Positions 7,930 to 17,706 are shown, counted from the first letter of the stretch. The stretch: 64,000 bases of DNA from Lysobacteraceae bacterium (GCA_013823855.1 PNMW01000021.1:62001-126000), one strand, 5' to 3'. Notes: generated by a model not told the origin, from the sequence alone. Translations and numbers: made by a program.

Positions 7930-8523
7930 CTACCAGGTGCGGAAGCGACCGGTATCCAGATGCAGGAACTGTTCGCGCGGGTAGTAGCCGACGCCACCCG
8001 CCTTCAGCGTCAGCGCGGCATCGCGCAGCTCGGCCAGCGGCACGCCGGTCAGCCGCACATCGATCGCCTGCCCCTGCAGATGCAGGCTGCGGCTGGCAAC
8101 ACCGCCGCCACGGGTCTTGCGCAGGAAACGGTTGGTGGCCGGCGAGCGATAGCCGGAGATCACCTCGAAGCGCGCGCTCGACTGCGCGTCGATCCCGAGC
8201 AGGCCGCGCAGCCGATGCAGCACATCGAACAGCGCCGGGTCGATGCGCCCGACCTGGCCGTTGTAGTGATCGCGCAGGAAATGGTTCAGCGAATCCAGCG
8301 CTTCGGGCAGGTACTGCGTGCCGCTGGCGTAGACCCGTTCGATCCGCTCGCCGGTGTGGGTGTGGTGCATGGCCAGCGAACGGGCACCGCCCGCATCGAC
8401 CAGCCCGGATGCCGCGAAAGCCGCGGCCTGCGGTGCGACGACGGCCGGCAGCAGGGTGCCGGCCGCACCGGCGAGCTGGCGCAGGAAGCGCCGACGTGCG
8501 TGGCCGTGGTGATCGTCGGTCAT
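7930..8523 (-). CDS. DUF882 / M15-type peptidase, Tat-exported (YcbK-like)
   Basis: 197 residues. The N-terminus has a twin-arginine signal (RRRFLRQLAGAAG) followed by an alanine-rich stretch. The mature part carries M15-like zinc-site motifs: SGYRSPATN, SLHLQGQAIDVR and FLHLDTG, as in YcbK/DUF882 proteins thought to act on peptidoglycan peptides. The ATG at 8523 overlaps the stop of the upstream L,D-transpeptidase by four bases (ATGA), so the two are translationally coupled and probably work together on the cell wall in the periplasm. The open frame extends further upstream inside the transpeptidase gene, but homology starts here. Confidence 0.9.
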   Translation of the reverse strand: MTDDHHGHARRRFLRQLAGAAGTLLPAVVAPQAAAFAASGLVDAGGARSLAMHHTHTGERIERVYASGTQYLPEALDSLNHFLRDHYNGQVGRIDPALFDVLHRLRGLLGIDAQSSARFEVISGYRSPATNRFLRKTRGGGVASRSLHLQGQAIDVRLTGVPLAELRDAALTLKAGGVGYYPREQFLHLDTGRFRTW

Positions 8524-10205
8524 GGCGTCTCGGGTTCGGAAATCGGCTTCGCGGGCGTGGATCGTTGCAGGCTGCGCTGGCGCAGGGCCTCGGCAAGCAG
8601 GCGGTCGTGTCCGTAGATGTCGTCGAAGAAGTGGATGCGGCCCTGCTTCACCAGCGCCGTGCCATAGGCGATCAGCACCTGCACCGGTTCGTCGAGCTTC
8701 AGGGTAGCCGACTTGCCGGCTGTCATCGCATCGATGATCCGCGCCTCGGTCCACTCCGGCATGTTCTTCAGCACGAACTCGGCGAGCGCCAGCGGCCGTT
8801 CGACGCGGATGCAGCCGTGGCTGAAGTCGCGACGCTCGCGCTCGAACAGCCCGACCGACGGCGTGTGGTGCAGGTAGATGTTGTCGCTGTTCGGGAACAC
8901 GAACTTGATGTCGCCGAGCGCGTTGCGCTCGCCCGGCCGCTGGCGGATGCGCGCCGCGCCACGCATCACCGCATCGAGCCCGGCCTGGTCCAGCGTGATC
9001 TGCACGCTGCCATCGGCGCGGACGAACTCGTAGCCCTCGCGCGCCCATTCGGCTGGCTTGACGCGCAGCTTCGGCACCAGCTCGGCCCTGGCGATCGACG
9101 GCGGCACGTTCCAGTACGGGCTGAACTCGATGTAGCGCATCGCCTCGTCGAACAGCGGCGTGCGGGTGTCGAGCGCCTTGCCGACGATCACCTTCATTTC
9201 CTCGCGCACATCCACGCCCTGCTCGCCGACCTCGTAGGCGCGCAGCACGAATTCCGGAATGTTGATGACGATCATCCGCTTCGCCTGCAGCAGCGGCGTC
9301 CAGCGGGCACGTTCAAGGGTCAGCTCGATCTGCTGCACGCGGCTGGCCGGCGTCACCCCCAGATCGGCGAGGCTGGCCTTGCCGAGCACGCCATCGGCCG
9401 GCAGGCCATGCCGTTCCTGGAAGCGGCGCACGGCGCCGACCACCGGCTCGACATAGAACAGCGGGGCGACGACCGCCTCGGCCGGAAGATCGCCGAGCGC
9501 GCGCAGCCGCTCGGCCAGCAGGGCGACGCCGGACCAGGTCTGGCCGGGCACCAGCTTGCCGGGACGGTTGCGGCCGGCACCGGGCAGCGCCGGCAACGGC
9601 TGCTGCCAGGCGCTGCTGCCGGCGGCCAGCCGGCGGTACTCGGCCAGCGCGAGCTGCAGCCGCCCGTAGGCCGGCACCTGCGGCGCCAGCGCCGCCGCCA
9701 GTGCCGGCAGGCGATGCCGGGCCAGCGCTTCGTCGAGCAGCAGGCGCATGTCGAAATCCGGCCGCAGGGCCTGTGCGAAACGCTGGTGAAGGCGGGCCGG
9801 ATCGATGCGGCCGAAGTGCAGGTCGTGCAGGTAATGCAGCACCGCGGTCGTCAGCGCCGCATCGAGCGCGGCCTGCGCCACCTCGTTCAGCGGGCCTTCG
9901 GCCTCGGCATGGGCGACCGCCTGCTGCAGGCCGCTGGCGTGGTAGTCGTCGGCGCTCAGGCCGTGCTCGGGCGCCGCCAGCAGCAGCGCGACCGCGTCGC
10001 GGGTGTCGGCGCGCAGCCTTCGCGCCTCGAACCAGAGCGGCTCGGGTTCGGCGGGCACCACTGGAGCCTCGGCCGCCGGCACGGGGTCGGCCGGGGCAAC
10101 CGGCGTGTCGACGGCAGCCCCGGGCTGAGCGGCAATCGGCCGGGCGATGCCGGCAAGCAGCAGACAGAGGGTCAGGCGGGCCAGCACGGTCGGAATCGGG
10201 CGCAT
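8520..10205 (-). CDS. L,D-transpeptidase, YcbB/LdtD type
   Basis: 561 residues. After a signal peptide (LARLTLCLLLAGIARPIAAQ) come an LdtD-like scaffold region, a peptidoglycan-binding segment (VGAVRRFQERHGLPADG) and the YkuD catalytic domain with SHGCIRVERP; the nucleophile is C465. The enzyme makes 3-3 cross-links between meso-diaminopimelate residues of peptidoglycan in the periplasm. The start at 10205 (MRPIPTVLARL) is chosen because it gives the signal peptide; the frame is open to 10376. Its stop overlaps the start of the M15-type gene. The same ldtD-ycbK neighbourhood is known in enterobacteria. Confidence 0.94.
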   Translation of the reverse strand: MRPIPTVLARLTLCLLLAGIARPIAAQPGAAVDTPVAPADPVPAAEAPVVPAEPEPLWFEARRLRADTRDAVALLLAAPEHGLSADDYHASGLQQAVAHAEAEGPLNEVAQAALDAALTTAVLHYLHDLHFGRIDPARLHQRFAQALRPDFDMRLLLDEALARHRLPALAAALAPQVPAYGRLQLALAEYRRLAAGSSAWQQPLPALPGAGRNRPGKLVPGQTWSGVALLAERLRALGDLPAEAVVAPLFYVEPVVGAVRRFQERHGLPADGVLGKASLADLGVTPASRVQQIELTLERARWTPLLQAKRMIVINIPEFVLRAYEVGEQGVDVREEMKVIVGKALDTRTPLFDEAMRYIEFSPYWNVPPSIARAELVPKLRVKPAEWAREGYEFVRADGSVQITLDQAGLDAVMRGAARIRQRPGERNALGDIKFVFPNSDNIYLHHTPSVGLFERERRDFSHGCIRVERPLALAEFVLKNMPEWTEARIIDAMTAGKSATLKLDEPVQVLIAYGTALVKQGRIHFFDDIYGHDRLLAEALRQRSLQRSTPAKPISEPETP

Positions 10206-10308
10206 GGCCGGATTCTGACGGCTCCGGCATGCCCCCGCGTCGCCGCGCTCGATGCCCGTGCCGCGAACGCCGCCTGGCGCCGCGCTCGCGGCGCGCGACC
10301 CGGATGGC

Positions 10309-10794
10309 TCAGCGCGGGCCGACCTGCCGGGTGTCGACCGGCCCGATGCCGACCACCTGGATGATCGTTTCTTCATCCTTGGCGCCGTCGTAATGCACCT
10401 GCCCGCCCTTGTGGAGCACGTAGCTGCCGGCCGGCACCGGCACCGTGCTCGCCGGGTCGTACTTCTCGCCGGTACCGACCCACCAGGTGCCGCTGATCAC
10501 CGTGAAGAAACGGTCGTTGGCATGAACGTGTGGCCGGCTGAAATGGCCCGGCAGCCACTTGATCCGGGCCACGTAGGGGCCGGGCTTGTCCGGATCGCCG
10601 AACAGGATGGCGCGCTCGCTGGTGCCCTCGGCATTGCGCACCCACCGGATGTCCGCCGGCGTCTTGAATTCCACCGAGCGCGGGTCGAGTTCGGCAGCGG
10701 CGTCGAGCACCGGCAACAAGGCGGCAACCGCGAGGCCCGCAGCAGCCAGCCATCGAGGCAGCGGTAGCGGCGATGAAACCGTGGTCTTGCCCAT
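10309..10794 (-). CDS. Secreted cupin-domain protein
   Basis: 161 residues with an N-terminal signal peptide (WLAAAGLAVAALLPVLDAAAE) and a single cupin barrel. Likely metal ligands are the histidines in FSRPHVHANDRF and a later His in GGQVHYDG. It looks like the small ChrR/DUF4437-type cupins seen in Proteobacteria; no reaction is assigned to these. The start at 10794 (MGKTTVSS) is the one that gives a normal signal peptide. It is on the same strand as the transpeptidase gene 103 bases downstream, but a shared transcript is uncertain. Confidence 0.8.
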   Translation of the reverse strand: MGKTTVSSPLPLPRWLAAAGLAVAALLPVLDAAAELDPRSVEFKTPADIRWVRNAEGTSERAILFGDPDKPGPYVARIKWLPGHFSRPHVHANDRFFTVISGTWWVGTGEKYDPASTVPVPAGSYVLHKGGQVHYDGAKDEETIIQVVGIGPVDTRQVGPR

Positions 10795-10962
10795 CGTGCG
10801 GCGACTCCCTGCGAATGATCGGAAGCCCGAACCGCAAGCGCCGTGCCGTCGCCTGAAAATGAGCAAGCCATTGATTTCAATTGACATGAATTGGAGATGC
10901 CGCCCGGTCGTGATGCCGGACCAACAGCTGGCAGCGCAAACTGCGCGACCGCCAGCAGGCGC

Positions 10963-11760
10963 TCAGCCGCGCTCCAGCCAGCGGCGCCGCGCGGCGAACG
11001 GCAGATCGACATAGGTCTGCATCGCCTTGCGGCTGTCGCCGGACAGCAGGGTCTCCAGGAAGGCGGCGCTTTCAATCTCCAGTCCGGCGGCCAGCGGCGC
11101 GTCGCTGCCGGCGTAGATCGCCCGCTTGGCGCAGGCGATCGCCTTCGGCGGCAGTGCGGCGACTTCGCGGGCAATGCTGCAGGCCTGCGCCAGCGCATCG
11201 TCGGCGAGTTCCCCGATCAGGCCGAGCGCCAGCGCGGTGTCCGGATCGACGACCCGCGAGCGCAGGATGAACTCGGCCGCCCGGCTGGCGCCGATCAATC
11301 GCGACAGCCGCTGGGTGCCGCTGCCGCCGGGAATGATGCCGAGGCGCACTTCGGGAAAGCCGTAGCGATAATCGCCGCGTTCGCCGACGCGGATATCGCA
11401 GGCCAGGCTCAGCTCCAGTCCGCCGCCCATGGTGTTGCCGTTCATGGCCGCGATCACCACCTTGGGCAGGTCGCGCAAGGCCAGCAGCAGCGCGTGATAG
11501 CCGCGATTGAGCGCGGTGCCGACGCTGCGCAGCTGCTCGTCGTCGCTGGCCAGCGCCAGCAGTTCCTCGACACTGTAATGGGTGATGAAGGCACCTCCCG
11601 GCACGCCGCACAGCACGATCGCGCGCACCTCCGGCGCCCGCCACTGCTCGATCAGCCGGGCCAGTTCCTGCGCGCCTTCGGCGCAGAAGTAGTTCATCGG
11701 CGGATGGCCGTAGCGGGCCACCACCACGCCGTCCGCGAATTGCGTCGACCACAGTGCCAT
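10963..11760 (-). CDS. Enoyl-CoA hydratase/isomerase family protein
   Basis: 265 residues with the crotonase fold. Both catalytic glutamates of true hydratases are at the expected places: GNTMGGGLELSLACDIRVG and FPEVRLGIIPGGSGTQRL. The oxyanion-hole region GAFITHYSVEEL is also family-like. It would hydrate trans-2-enoyl-CoA in beta-oxidation or a related acyl-CoA route, in the cytoplasm. The start at 11760 (MALWSTQF) has GGGAG at a good distance; 11787 is an alternative. No other beta-oxidation gene is adjacent; the nearest acyl-CoA enzyme is the dehydrogenase at 48680. Confidence 0.92.
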   Translation of the reverse strand: MALWSTQFADGVVVARYGHPPMNYFCAEGAQELARLIEQWRAPEVRAIVLCGVPGGAFITHYSVEELLALASDDEQLRSVGTALNRGYHALLLALRDLPKVVIAAMNGNTMGGGLELSLACDIRVGERGDYRYGFPEVRLGIIPGGSGTQRLSRLIGASRAAEFILRSRVVDPDTALALGLIGELADDALAQACSIAREVAALPPKAIACAKRAIYAGSDAPLAAGLEIESAAFLETLLSGDSRKAMQTYVDLPFAARRRWLERG

Positions 11761-12009
11761 GTCGTCTGCTCCCTGCAAGATGGGCAAAGGCTGCGGTGCG
11801 TGGCGTCGCCGTTCCGGTGCGCAGCGCCACCGCCACCGAGCTTGCCGAAGGCCGGCCGCCGCCGGATAGGCTGGCCTGCCCCTGATCGGTGCACCGGGGG
11901 CCGCCGGCGATCCGCCGCCTGCACGGCGGTGGCGCCGTCGCCATGACGCTCATACTGGCCCCGGGTGGTCGTCGTCCGGACCGCCGCCTTCCTCCGAATG
12001 GGGTACCCG

Positions 12010-12288
12010 ATGACCGCTGAGACCACCATCACCGTCCATCTGACCGCCTACCGCAGCCGCGCGCTGATGCTGCAGACCGAGCACCGCGAAGCCGAAGCGG
12101 CCTACGACGCCAGCATCCGCGCCTATCTGCGCTATCTCGCCGACGAAGCGGCCAAGGCCGGCTACGCGCTGAGCACCGACCATGGCGACGGCAGCGAATA
12201 CTCGATTCACGCCGAATCCCACGCTGCGAGGCAGCGCGCGCACGACTGGCTGGCGACCCTGCCGGACATCTGGAACTGGATGCCGTAA
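12010..12288 (+). CDS. Small hypothetical protein (92 aa)
   Basis: A short, charged protein (MTAETTITVHL, then TEHREAEAAYDASIRAYLRYLADEAAKAG, written here in part) with a predicted helical middle and an acidic/aromatic end (PDIWNWMP). Codon usage matches the neighbours, with strong third-position GC, which supports coding. The start could be ATG 12010 or ATG 11998. No family recognised, no signal peptide, and no operon partner; the next gene begins about 280 bases later. Confidence 0.6.
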   Translation: MTAETTITVHLTAYRSRALMLQTEHREAEAAYDASIRAYLRYLADEAAKAGYALSTDHGDGSEYSIHAESHAARQRAHDWLATLPDIWNWMP

Positions 12289-12566
12289 GCGCCGCGACGA
12301 CCGGCGCCGTTTCCGGCGCTGACCGCCGGGCTGTCGTGACCGACGTCGCAGAAGCGGCCGGGTGGCCGGATTTCCGACTTGATCCTGACTGCGGTCAACG
12401 ATCAGTGTTGCCTCAGGCAGGGTCCGAGCGTGACCGATTCCGCACGACGGCGACGCTTGCACCAAGCTTGCTTGGAAATGCCGGAGCGGCAAGCATGCGC
12501 GGCCTGACGGTGCATGAGGCCGCGCCAGCACACTTTCGATTTCCCGACACCTCTCGCGGCGGACGG

Positions 12567-15500
12567 ATGGACATCAAGACTCTGCCGGGCGGACTCGCCC
12601 GGCCTATCGCACCGGCCCGGCGTCGGGCATCTCCGGGTACCTGGCCTACGTCGGGCATGACGCGGGGCCGGGTCCGCACCGGATCGGCAATCGCCCTGCT
12701 GGTGTTGCTGGCCCTGGCACCGATCCGGACCGCGATGGCCGCCAAGCCGACCGTCAGCATCGACGACGTCGAAGTGCTCGAAGGCGAGCGGAAGCTGGTG
12801 AAGAGCTCGATGAACTTCACCGTGTCGCTGTCGGAAAAAGCCAGCGAGCGGGTGTCGGTGCGGGTCGCGACCGCCAACGGCACGGCCAGTTCGGGCAGCG
12901 ACTACGACTCCGCCAGCAGCGTGGTCCGCTTCCGGCGCGGTCAGATTCGCCAGACGTTCTCGGTCAAGATCAATGGCGACGCCACCGCGGAGCCCGACGA
13001 AACCCTGTTCGTCAACCTGTCGAGCCCGGATGGCCTGGTGCTCGGCAAGCGCCGCGGCACGGGCACCCTCCTCGACGACGACACGCCGGCACCGGACATC
13101 TCGCTGTCGGTGGCCGATGCCTCGGTGACCGAAGGCCAGGGCGAGCGGCGCAGCCTGCAGTTCGTGGTGTCCGCACGGCCGACGCCGACCTCGGCGATTT
13201 CGGTCAATTACGCCACCACCAACGGCACCGCAAAGGCCGGCAGCGACTACGTCGCCACCTCGGGCAAGCTGAGCTTCGACAGCGGCGTCGCCAGCCGGAT
13301 CATCGAGGTGCCGGTGCTCGGCGACGCGGTCAAGGAAAGCGACGAGACGCTGACCCTGACCCTGAGCGCGCCGACCGGACGCGGCCGGCTGGGCCGAGCG
13401 GCGGCGGTCGGGACGATCGTCGATGACGACCGGGCGACGCCGTCCGGCACCCCGAATCCGTTCGCTTTCACTGCGCTCGCCGGTCTCGAGCCGGGCAGCC
13501 TGCAGAGCAGCGAACCGGTGCAGATCCTCGGCCTCGAGGCACCGGCTTCGATCTCGATCACCGGCGGCAGCTACAGCATCAATGGCCTGCCCTACACCGA
13601 AGCGGCCGGCAGCATCGGCAACGGCGACATCGTCGAGCTGCGCGCCCGGGCCGCGAACGCCTATGGCGCGACGACCAGTGCCCGGCTGACGGTCGGCACC
13701 GCCGTGGCAGCTTTCATCCTCGAATCACGGCCACGCGACACGACGCCCGAGCCGTTCGCGTTCGAGCCGGTGTTCTCGGCGGCCGCCGGCAGCACCGTGA
13801 TCAGCGCGCCGATCACCGTCGCCGGCATCGATTCCGGCACCCGGATTTCGGTGACCGGCGGCAGCTACCAGATCGACGACGGCGCCTGGACAACGACGCC
13901 GGGCACGGTTTCGGCGGGGAAGCGGGTCCGCGTCTCGGTCACCGCAGGCCGCAGCGGCGTGGTGGTCGGCGAGCTGCGGATCGGCTCGCGGACCGCCCGC
14001 TTCGCGGCGACCAGCGCCGATGGCAGCGCGAGTCCGCGCGCGTTCTCGCTCGGTACGGTCCAGAGCTTTCCGCTGCTGCTCGGCAGCAGCGACGGCGTGG
14101 TCATCGCCGGCCTCGCGGCACCGGCCCGGATCAGCGTCCGCAACGGTCTCTACAGTCTCAATGGCGGCGCCTATACCGGGACTCCGGATATCGTCGTCAA
14201 TGGCGATCTGCTGCGCGTCGGCATCGTCGCGGCACCGGTGCTCGACGAGCGGGTCGATGCCGCGCTCACCATCGGCGGCCTCACGACGCGGTTCAGCGTG
14301 ACCACGTCGGCGCCGGAGGATCGCGCGTCCGACGCGATCCCGCTGCCGCTCAGCAACGCGGTACCGATCAGCAGCACGGTCATCACCCCGCCGATGCCGA
14401 TCAAGGGCATCAACGTCCCGGTGCCGATCAGTGTCAGCGCGGGCCTGTCATACAGCCTCAACGACGGCGCCTTCACGTCGTCACCGGGCATCGTCCGCTG
14501 GGGCGATACGCTGCGCCTGCGGATCACCACCGGCCCCGAGTACTCCCGCAGCTATGCCGGCGACGTCACCATCGGCAGCGGCACGACGACCTGGCAGCTG
14601 CGCAGCCAGTCCTCGCCCGCGCGTCCGGCACGCTTCACGCTGACGGCAGCATCGATCTACGCGTCCGGACTGGTCCTGCCGGGCTCGGTGCAGACCACCG
14701 AGCCGATCACGGTCAGCAATGCCGACGGCCCGCAGACGGTGACGGTCACCGGCGCGCAGTACCGGATCAACGACGGCCCGTACCGGAGCGCGACCGGCAC
14801 CGCGTACGACGGTGACCGGATCACGCTGCGCACGGTCATGCCGTCGACGTTCTCGACCGACCAGGTCCTGAGCCTGAAAGTCGGCTCGACCAGTGCCAGC
14901 CTGACCTTGACCACCACGATCGACGCCGTCGCCAACACGCCGACGGCCTTGGCCGGCGCGGCCGAAAGCCACGTCATCCGCTCCGACGGCATCGTGCCGC
15001 TGCGCGCCTTCGTGATCCAGCCGTCCGGCTGGCGGGCAAGCGATCGGCGAGCCGCCTACATCGACTGGAGCGGCGGCGGCTGGGCCCGCGGCGGCCTGCC
15101 CTCGTCGCGCTCGCGTTACTGGGCGGACCAGCAGGGCATGGTCGTGATCGCGCCGGACCAGCGCGTCAACGACCGCTTCGGCACCTACGCCTATGTCCAT
15201 GCCGACGATGCGCGGCGGGTGCTGAAGTGGGCGCAGGACAACGCCGCGCAGCTCGGCATCGACCCGTCGCGGGTGGTCGTGGCGGGCTCGAGTTCCGGTG
15301 GCGGCAACGCGCTTTGGGCAGCCCTGCTCGAGCCGCCAGCCACAACGGCGATCAGCAGCACCCCACCCGCACGCCCGGGCGCGATCGTGCTTCGCTCCGG
15401 CGTCACGTCGACGTCGGAAGATGCCGCCCTCGGCCGGACGCAGCGTGCCCGGTTCGGGCGATTTGCCGACGCGATCAGTCCCGATCAGGACATCGACGCC

Positions 15501-15728
15501 GGCATTCCGCCATTCCTGTTCTTCCACGGCGACGCCGATGTCGTGTTCGCCGAGACCGCCAACCTGAATCTCTGCACGCAGGTCCGCGCGCTGGGACGGG
15601 TCTGCGATTTCAACAATCAGCCGGGCCTGGGACACGACTGGGCCAACGATGCCGGGAAGCTCGGCGAATCCCGCGACATCGAACTCGAATTCCTGACTCG
15701 CATCGACATCCTGCCGGCGGTGCGCTGA
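12567..15728 (+). CDS. Secreted modular esterase: Calx-beta x2, five repeats, alpha/beta hydrolase
   Basis: About 1053 residues. A hydrophobic segment (GSAIALLVLLALAPIRTAMA) acts as signal peptide; the start may instead be ATG 12657, which gives a more normal signal length. Two Calx-beta domains follow (near residues 62-165 and 168-280; SVTEGQ and GTAKAGSDYV are typical). Then come five related units of about 95 residues, beginning near 13456, 13741, 14035, 14335 and 14626, each with a Y-S/R-I-N/D-G-x-Y/F-T core. The C-terminal domain (from about 14960) is an esterase-like hydrolase: IDWSGGGW in the oxyanion position, GSSSGGG nucleophile elbow, FFHGDADVVF acid and GLGHDW histidine. The Ca-binding and repeat modules probably serve adhesion or display. 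Substrate unknown. An alginate lyase gene follows. Confidence 0.85.
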   Translation: MDIKTLPGGLARPIAPARRRASPGTWPTSGMTRGRVRTGSAIALLVLLALAPIRTAMAAKPTVSIDDVEVLEGERKLVKSSMNFTVSLSEKASERVSVRVATANGTASSGSDYDSASSVVRFRRGQIRQTFSVKINGDATAEPDETLFVNLSSPDGLVLGKRRGTGTLLDDDTPAPDISLSVADASVTEGQGERRSLQFVVSARPTPTSAISVNYATTNGTAKAGSDYVATSGKLSFDSGVASRIIEVPVLGDAVKESDETLTLTLSAPTGRGRLGRAAAVGTIVDDDRATPSGTPNPFAFTALAGLEPGSLQSSEPVQILGLEAPASISITGGSYSINGLPYTEAAGSIGNGDIVELRARAANAYGATTSARLTVGTAVAAFILESRPRDTTPEPFAFEPVFSAAAGSTVISAPITVAGIDSGTRISVTGGSYQIDDGAWTTTPGTVSAGKRVRVSVTAGRSGVVVGELRIGSRTARFAATSADGSASPRAFSLGTVQSFPLLLGSSDGVVIAGLAAPARISVRNGLYSLNGGAYTGTPDIVVNGDLLRVGIVAAPVLDERVDAALTIGGLTTRFSVTTSAPEDRASDAIPLPLSNAVPISSTVITPPMPIKGINVPVPISVSAGLSYSLNDGAFTSSPGIVRWGDTLRLRITTGPEYSRSYAGDVTIGSGTTTWQLRSQSSPARPARFTLTAASIYASGLVLPGSVQTTEPITVSNADGPQTVTVTGAQYRINDGPYRSATGTAYDGDRITLRTVMPSTFSTDQVLSLKVGSTSASLTLTTTIDAVANTPTALAGAAESHVIRSDGIVPLRAFVIQPSGWRASDRRAAYIDWSGGGWARGGLPSSRSRYWADQQGMVVIAPDQRVNDRFGTYAYVHADDARRVLKWAQDNAAQLGIDPSRVVVAGSSSGGGNALWAALLEPPATTAISSTPPARPGAIVLRSGVTSTSEDAALGRTQRARFGRFADAISPDQDIDAGIPPFLFFHGDADVVFAETANLNLCTQVRALGRVCDFNNQPGLGHDWANDAGKLGESRDIELEFLTRIDILPAVR

Positions 15729-15905
15729 CCGGCGGCGACGCGACCATCCATCGCGCCGCCAATCTCCCGGACGGGCGACCTCAGCCGGCGACTGGTCTGT
15801 TTACCTGACGACGACCGCCGGCAATTGCCGCGATAATTCCGTGTGAATCACGTTACGAGCGGGATAGGCAACGTGGCCGCCAACCAATTGATCCGGGGGA
15901 TGGGA

Positions 15906-17006
15906 ATGCCGTTTTCGAGTCGGTGTCACGAGAGTGGGCGCCCGGGACCCGGTTCCCGCATGCAGCACGCACGACTGGCGAACGCCGGCACCCGCTGCGG
16001 TCGCGGCCCGGCGGGCCCGATCCGGCGGTCCGTCTGGCTGACGGCGCTGCTGCTGCCGTGGCTGCTGTCGTCCGGCTGTGGCCGGACCGACACCACCACC
16101 GATGCGCCGATCGTGCCGCCGCCGGTGCCATCGACGCCGCCATCGCCCGCCCCGACGCCGACGCCGCCACCCACCCCGACGCCAACTCCTCCACCGGCAC
16201 CAACGCCACCTCCCGCACCGACGCCACCGCCGGCGCCGCCTCCCGCGCCACCGCCGGGACCGATGCCGACCGGCACCTTGCCCTGGTCGACCTATGGCAG
16301 GCTGACACTGCCGGTCGACGAGGACGGTCGAAATGGTGCCGACGAGATCGCCGCTGCCGATCTGCCGAACTATTCTTCGATCTACTGGTACCACCCGGTT
16401 GCCGGACAGCTGTCGCAGGCCAGTTACCGTGCGCTTGGCGGCGAGACCGTGTTCTGGACCCCGGTCAACGGCAGCGGCGCGACTGGCGACTCCGATTTTC
16501 CGCGTTCGGAGATGCGCGAGCAGCTTGAACTTGGCAGCAACACCGTCAACTGGCAGCTCGGCGGCACCCACATCCAGCGCGGGACCGTCGCCGTCACTCG
16601 CTTGCCGACACCGCTGGCCGCAGGCCGCACGACACGCGTCATCTTCGCCCAGATGCACAGCGTCGATAACGCGCCTCCGGTGAAGTTGATCTTCCAGCGC
16701 GGCACGGATGGCACGACGACGGTGTTCGGCGACTACAACCTGCGTCGCCGTCCCGGCAATTCCGAGAACTCCCGCATCGTCCTGCCGATGCCGCTCGGCA
16801 AGTCGTTCAGCTACGAGATCAAGGTCGTCAACGGCGAGGTCACGACCACCATCGATGGACAAGTCATCGATCGGCGCGACCTTCGCTTCGTCTGGTCATT
16901 CGAGGAATTCTTCTTCAAGGCCGGCAACTACCTGGGCAACAACACGTCGACGGCGACCGGCTACGGCGAGGTCGTCTACTCGGCGATCGAACGCGTGCAC
17001 CGCTGA
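15906..17006 (+). CDS. Alginate lyase, polysaccharide lyase family 7, lipoprotein
   Basis: 366 residues. The N-terminus has a lipoprotein signal (WLTALLLPWLLSSGC), then a long Pro/Thr/Ala linker (about residues 65-120). The catalytic domain carries all three PL7 signatures: RSEMRE, QMH and the C-terminal FFFKAGNYLGNN. PL7 enzymes cleave alginate or related uronates by beta-elimination. The lipobox and linker suggest display on the outer membrane. The start is uncertain: ATG 15906 has a G-rich site upstream, ATG 15960 gives a shorter leader, and GTG 15843 is also in frame. It follows the modular esterase on the same strand after 177 bases. No alginate uptake genes are nearby. Confidence 0.9.
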   Translation: MPFSSRCHESGRPGPGSRMQHARLANAGTRCGRGPAGPIRRSVWLTALLLPWLLSSGCGRTDTTTDAPIVPPPVPSTPPSPAPTPTPPPTPTPTPPPAPTPPPAPTPPPAPPPAPPPGPMPTGTLPWSTYGRLTLPVDEDGRNGADEIAAADLPNYSSIYWYHPVAGQLSQASYRALGGETVFWTPVNGSGATGDSDFPRSEMREQLELGSNTVNWQLGGTHIQRGTVAVTRLPTPLAAGRTTRVIFAQMHSVDNAPPVKLIFQRGTDGTTTVFGDYNLRRRPGNSENSRIVLPMPLGKSFSYEIKVVNGEVTTTIDGQVIDRRDLRFVWSFEEFFFKAGNYLGNNTSTATGYGEVVYSAIERVHR

Positions 17007-17191
17007 GGCCGCTCAGGCGCGATCCGTCGAGAGCGGCGCGGGGTTCCCGATGCCTCCGGCAGTCGGTCCCGAACGGATGAGGAAGCCGCGTTGCCCCACC
17101 GGCGCCGCAGCATGCGAAGCCAAGGCATTGCCATCTCTGGCGACCGGATGCGGGCCGTTCCTGATCGACATCCGCGTGGTCGCATCCGACG

Positions 17192-17602
17192 ATGACCACA
17201 GGCCCCGATGGAACCGCCCCGATGCTCGACTTGAAAACGCAGCTGACGTTGCTGGCGATGAGCTTCGTGACCTGGGGCTTCTTCGTGCTGCTGGGCCTGC
17301 CGGACTACTACCAGCACTGGCCGCTGGTGGCCCAGCTGCTGATCCTGCCGGCCGTGACCGCGCTGTACGTGCCGCTGGCACCGTGGCTGCTGCGCCACTG
17401 CTTCCCGAACCGCGATCACCGCCGCAACGCGCTGTGGCTGGCGCTGTATCTGACCGTGCCGCTGTTTCTGTACGACGTCATCTACATCGTCGTCATCGGC
17501 GGCGATGACATGAGCTTCGTGTTCCGCTACTGGTACCTGAGCTTCTTCTACGTCTCGTTCTGGATCCAGTTTCCGTGGCTGGCGCGGCGGATGAAGGACT
17601 GA
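17192..17602 (+). CDS. Small membrane protein of unknown function (136 aa)
   Basis: Three or four hydrophobic segments (for example LLAMSFVTWGFFVLLGL, LLILPAVTALYVPLAPWLL, LALYLTVPLFLYDVIYIVV) joined by short loops, and a short basic tail (RRMKD), indicate an inner-membrane protein. ATG 17192 is taken as start; ATG 17222 (MLDLKTQ) begins nearer the first membrane segment. It is the last GC-rich gene before the low-GC segment starting about 17620. No family recognised. Confidence 0.75.
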   Translation: MTTGPDGTAPMLDLKTQLTLLAMSFVTWGFFVLLGLPDYYQHWPLVAQLLILPAVTALYVPLAPWLLRHCFPNRDHRRNALWLALYLTVPLFLYDVIYIVVIGGDDMSFVFRYWYLSFFYVSFWIQFPWLARRMKD

Positions 17603-17680
17603 CCGAAGCGGTCCAAGCGAATACCTGTCGATGGCTTTGAACTGGTGCCCGAGATCCATGTCGGCGACTAATTGAGCCTG

Positions 17681-17706
17681 GCCCCTTTAACTTGCCCCTT
17701 TAACTC
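17681..17706 (+). repeat. 13-base tandem direct repeat at the left edge of a low-GC segment
   Basis: GCCCCTTTAACTT is followed immediately by GCCCCTTTAACTC. It lies between the membrane-protein gene and the SDH-type protease gene, where base composition changes, and could mark a junction scar. The 229-base gap shows no other recognisable element. Confidence 0.5.

Noticed and set aside
12289..12566. Upstream extension of the modular esterase to 12336
   Set aside because: The added residues precede the signal peptide by about 110 positions and show no structure; a start at 12567 or 12657 fits export better.
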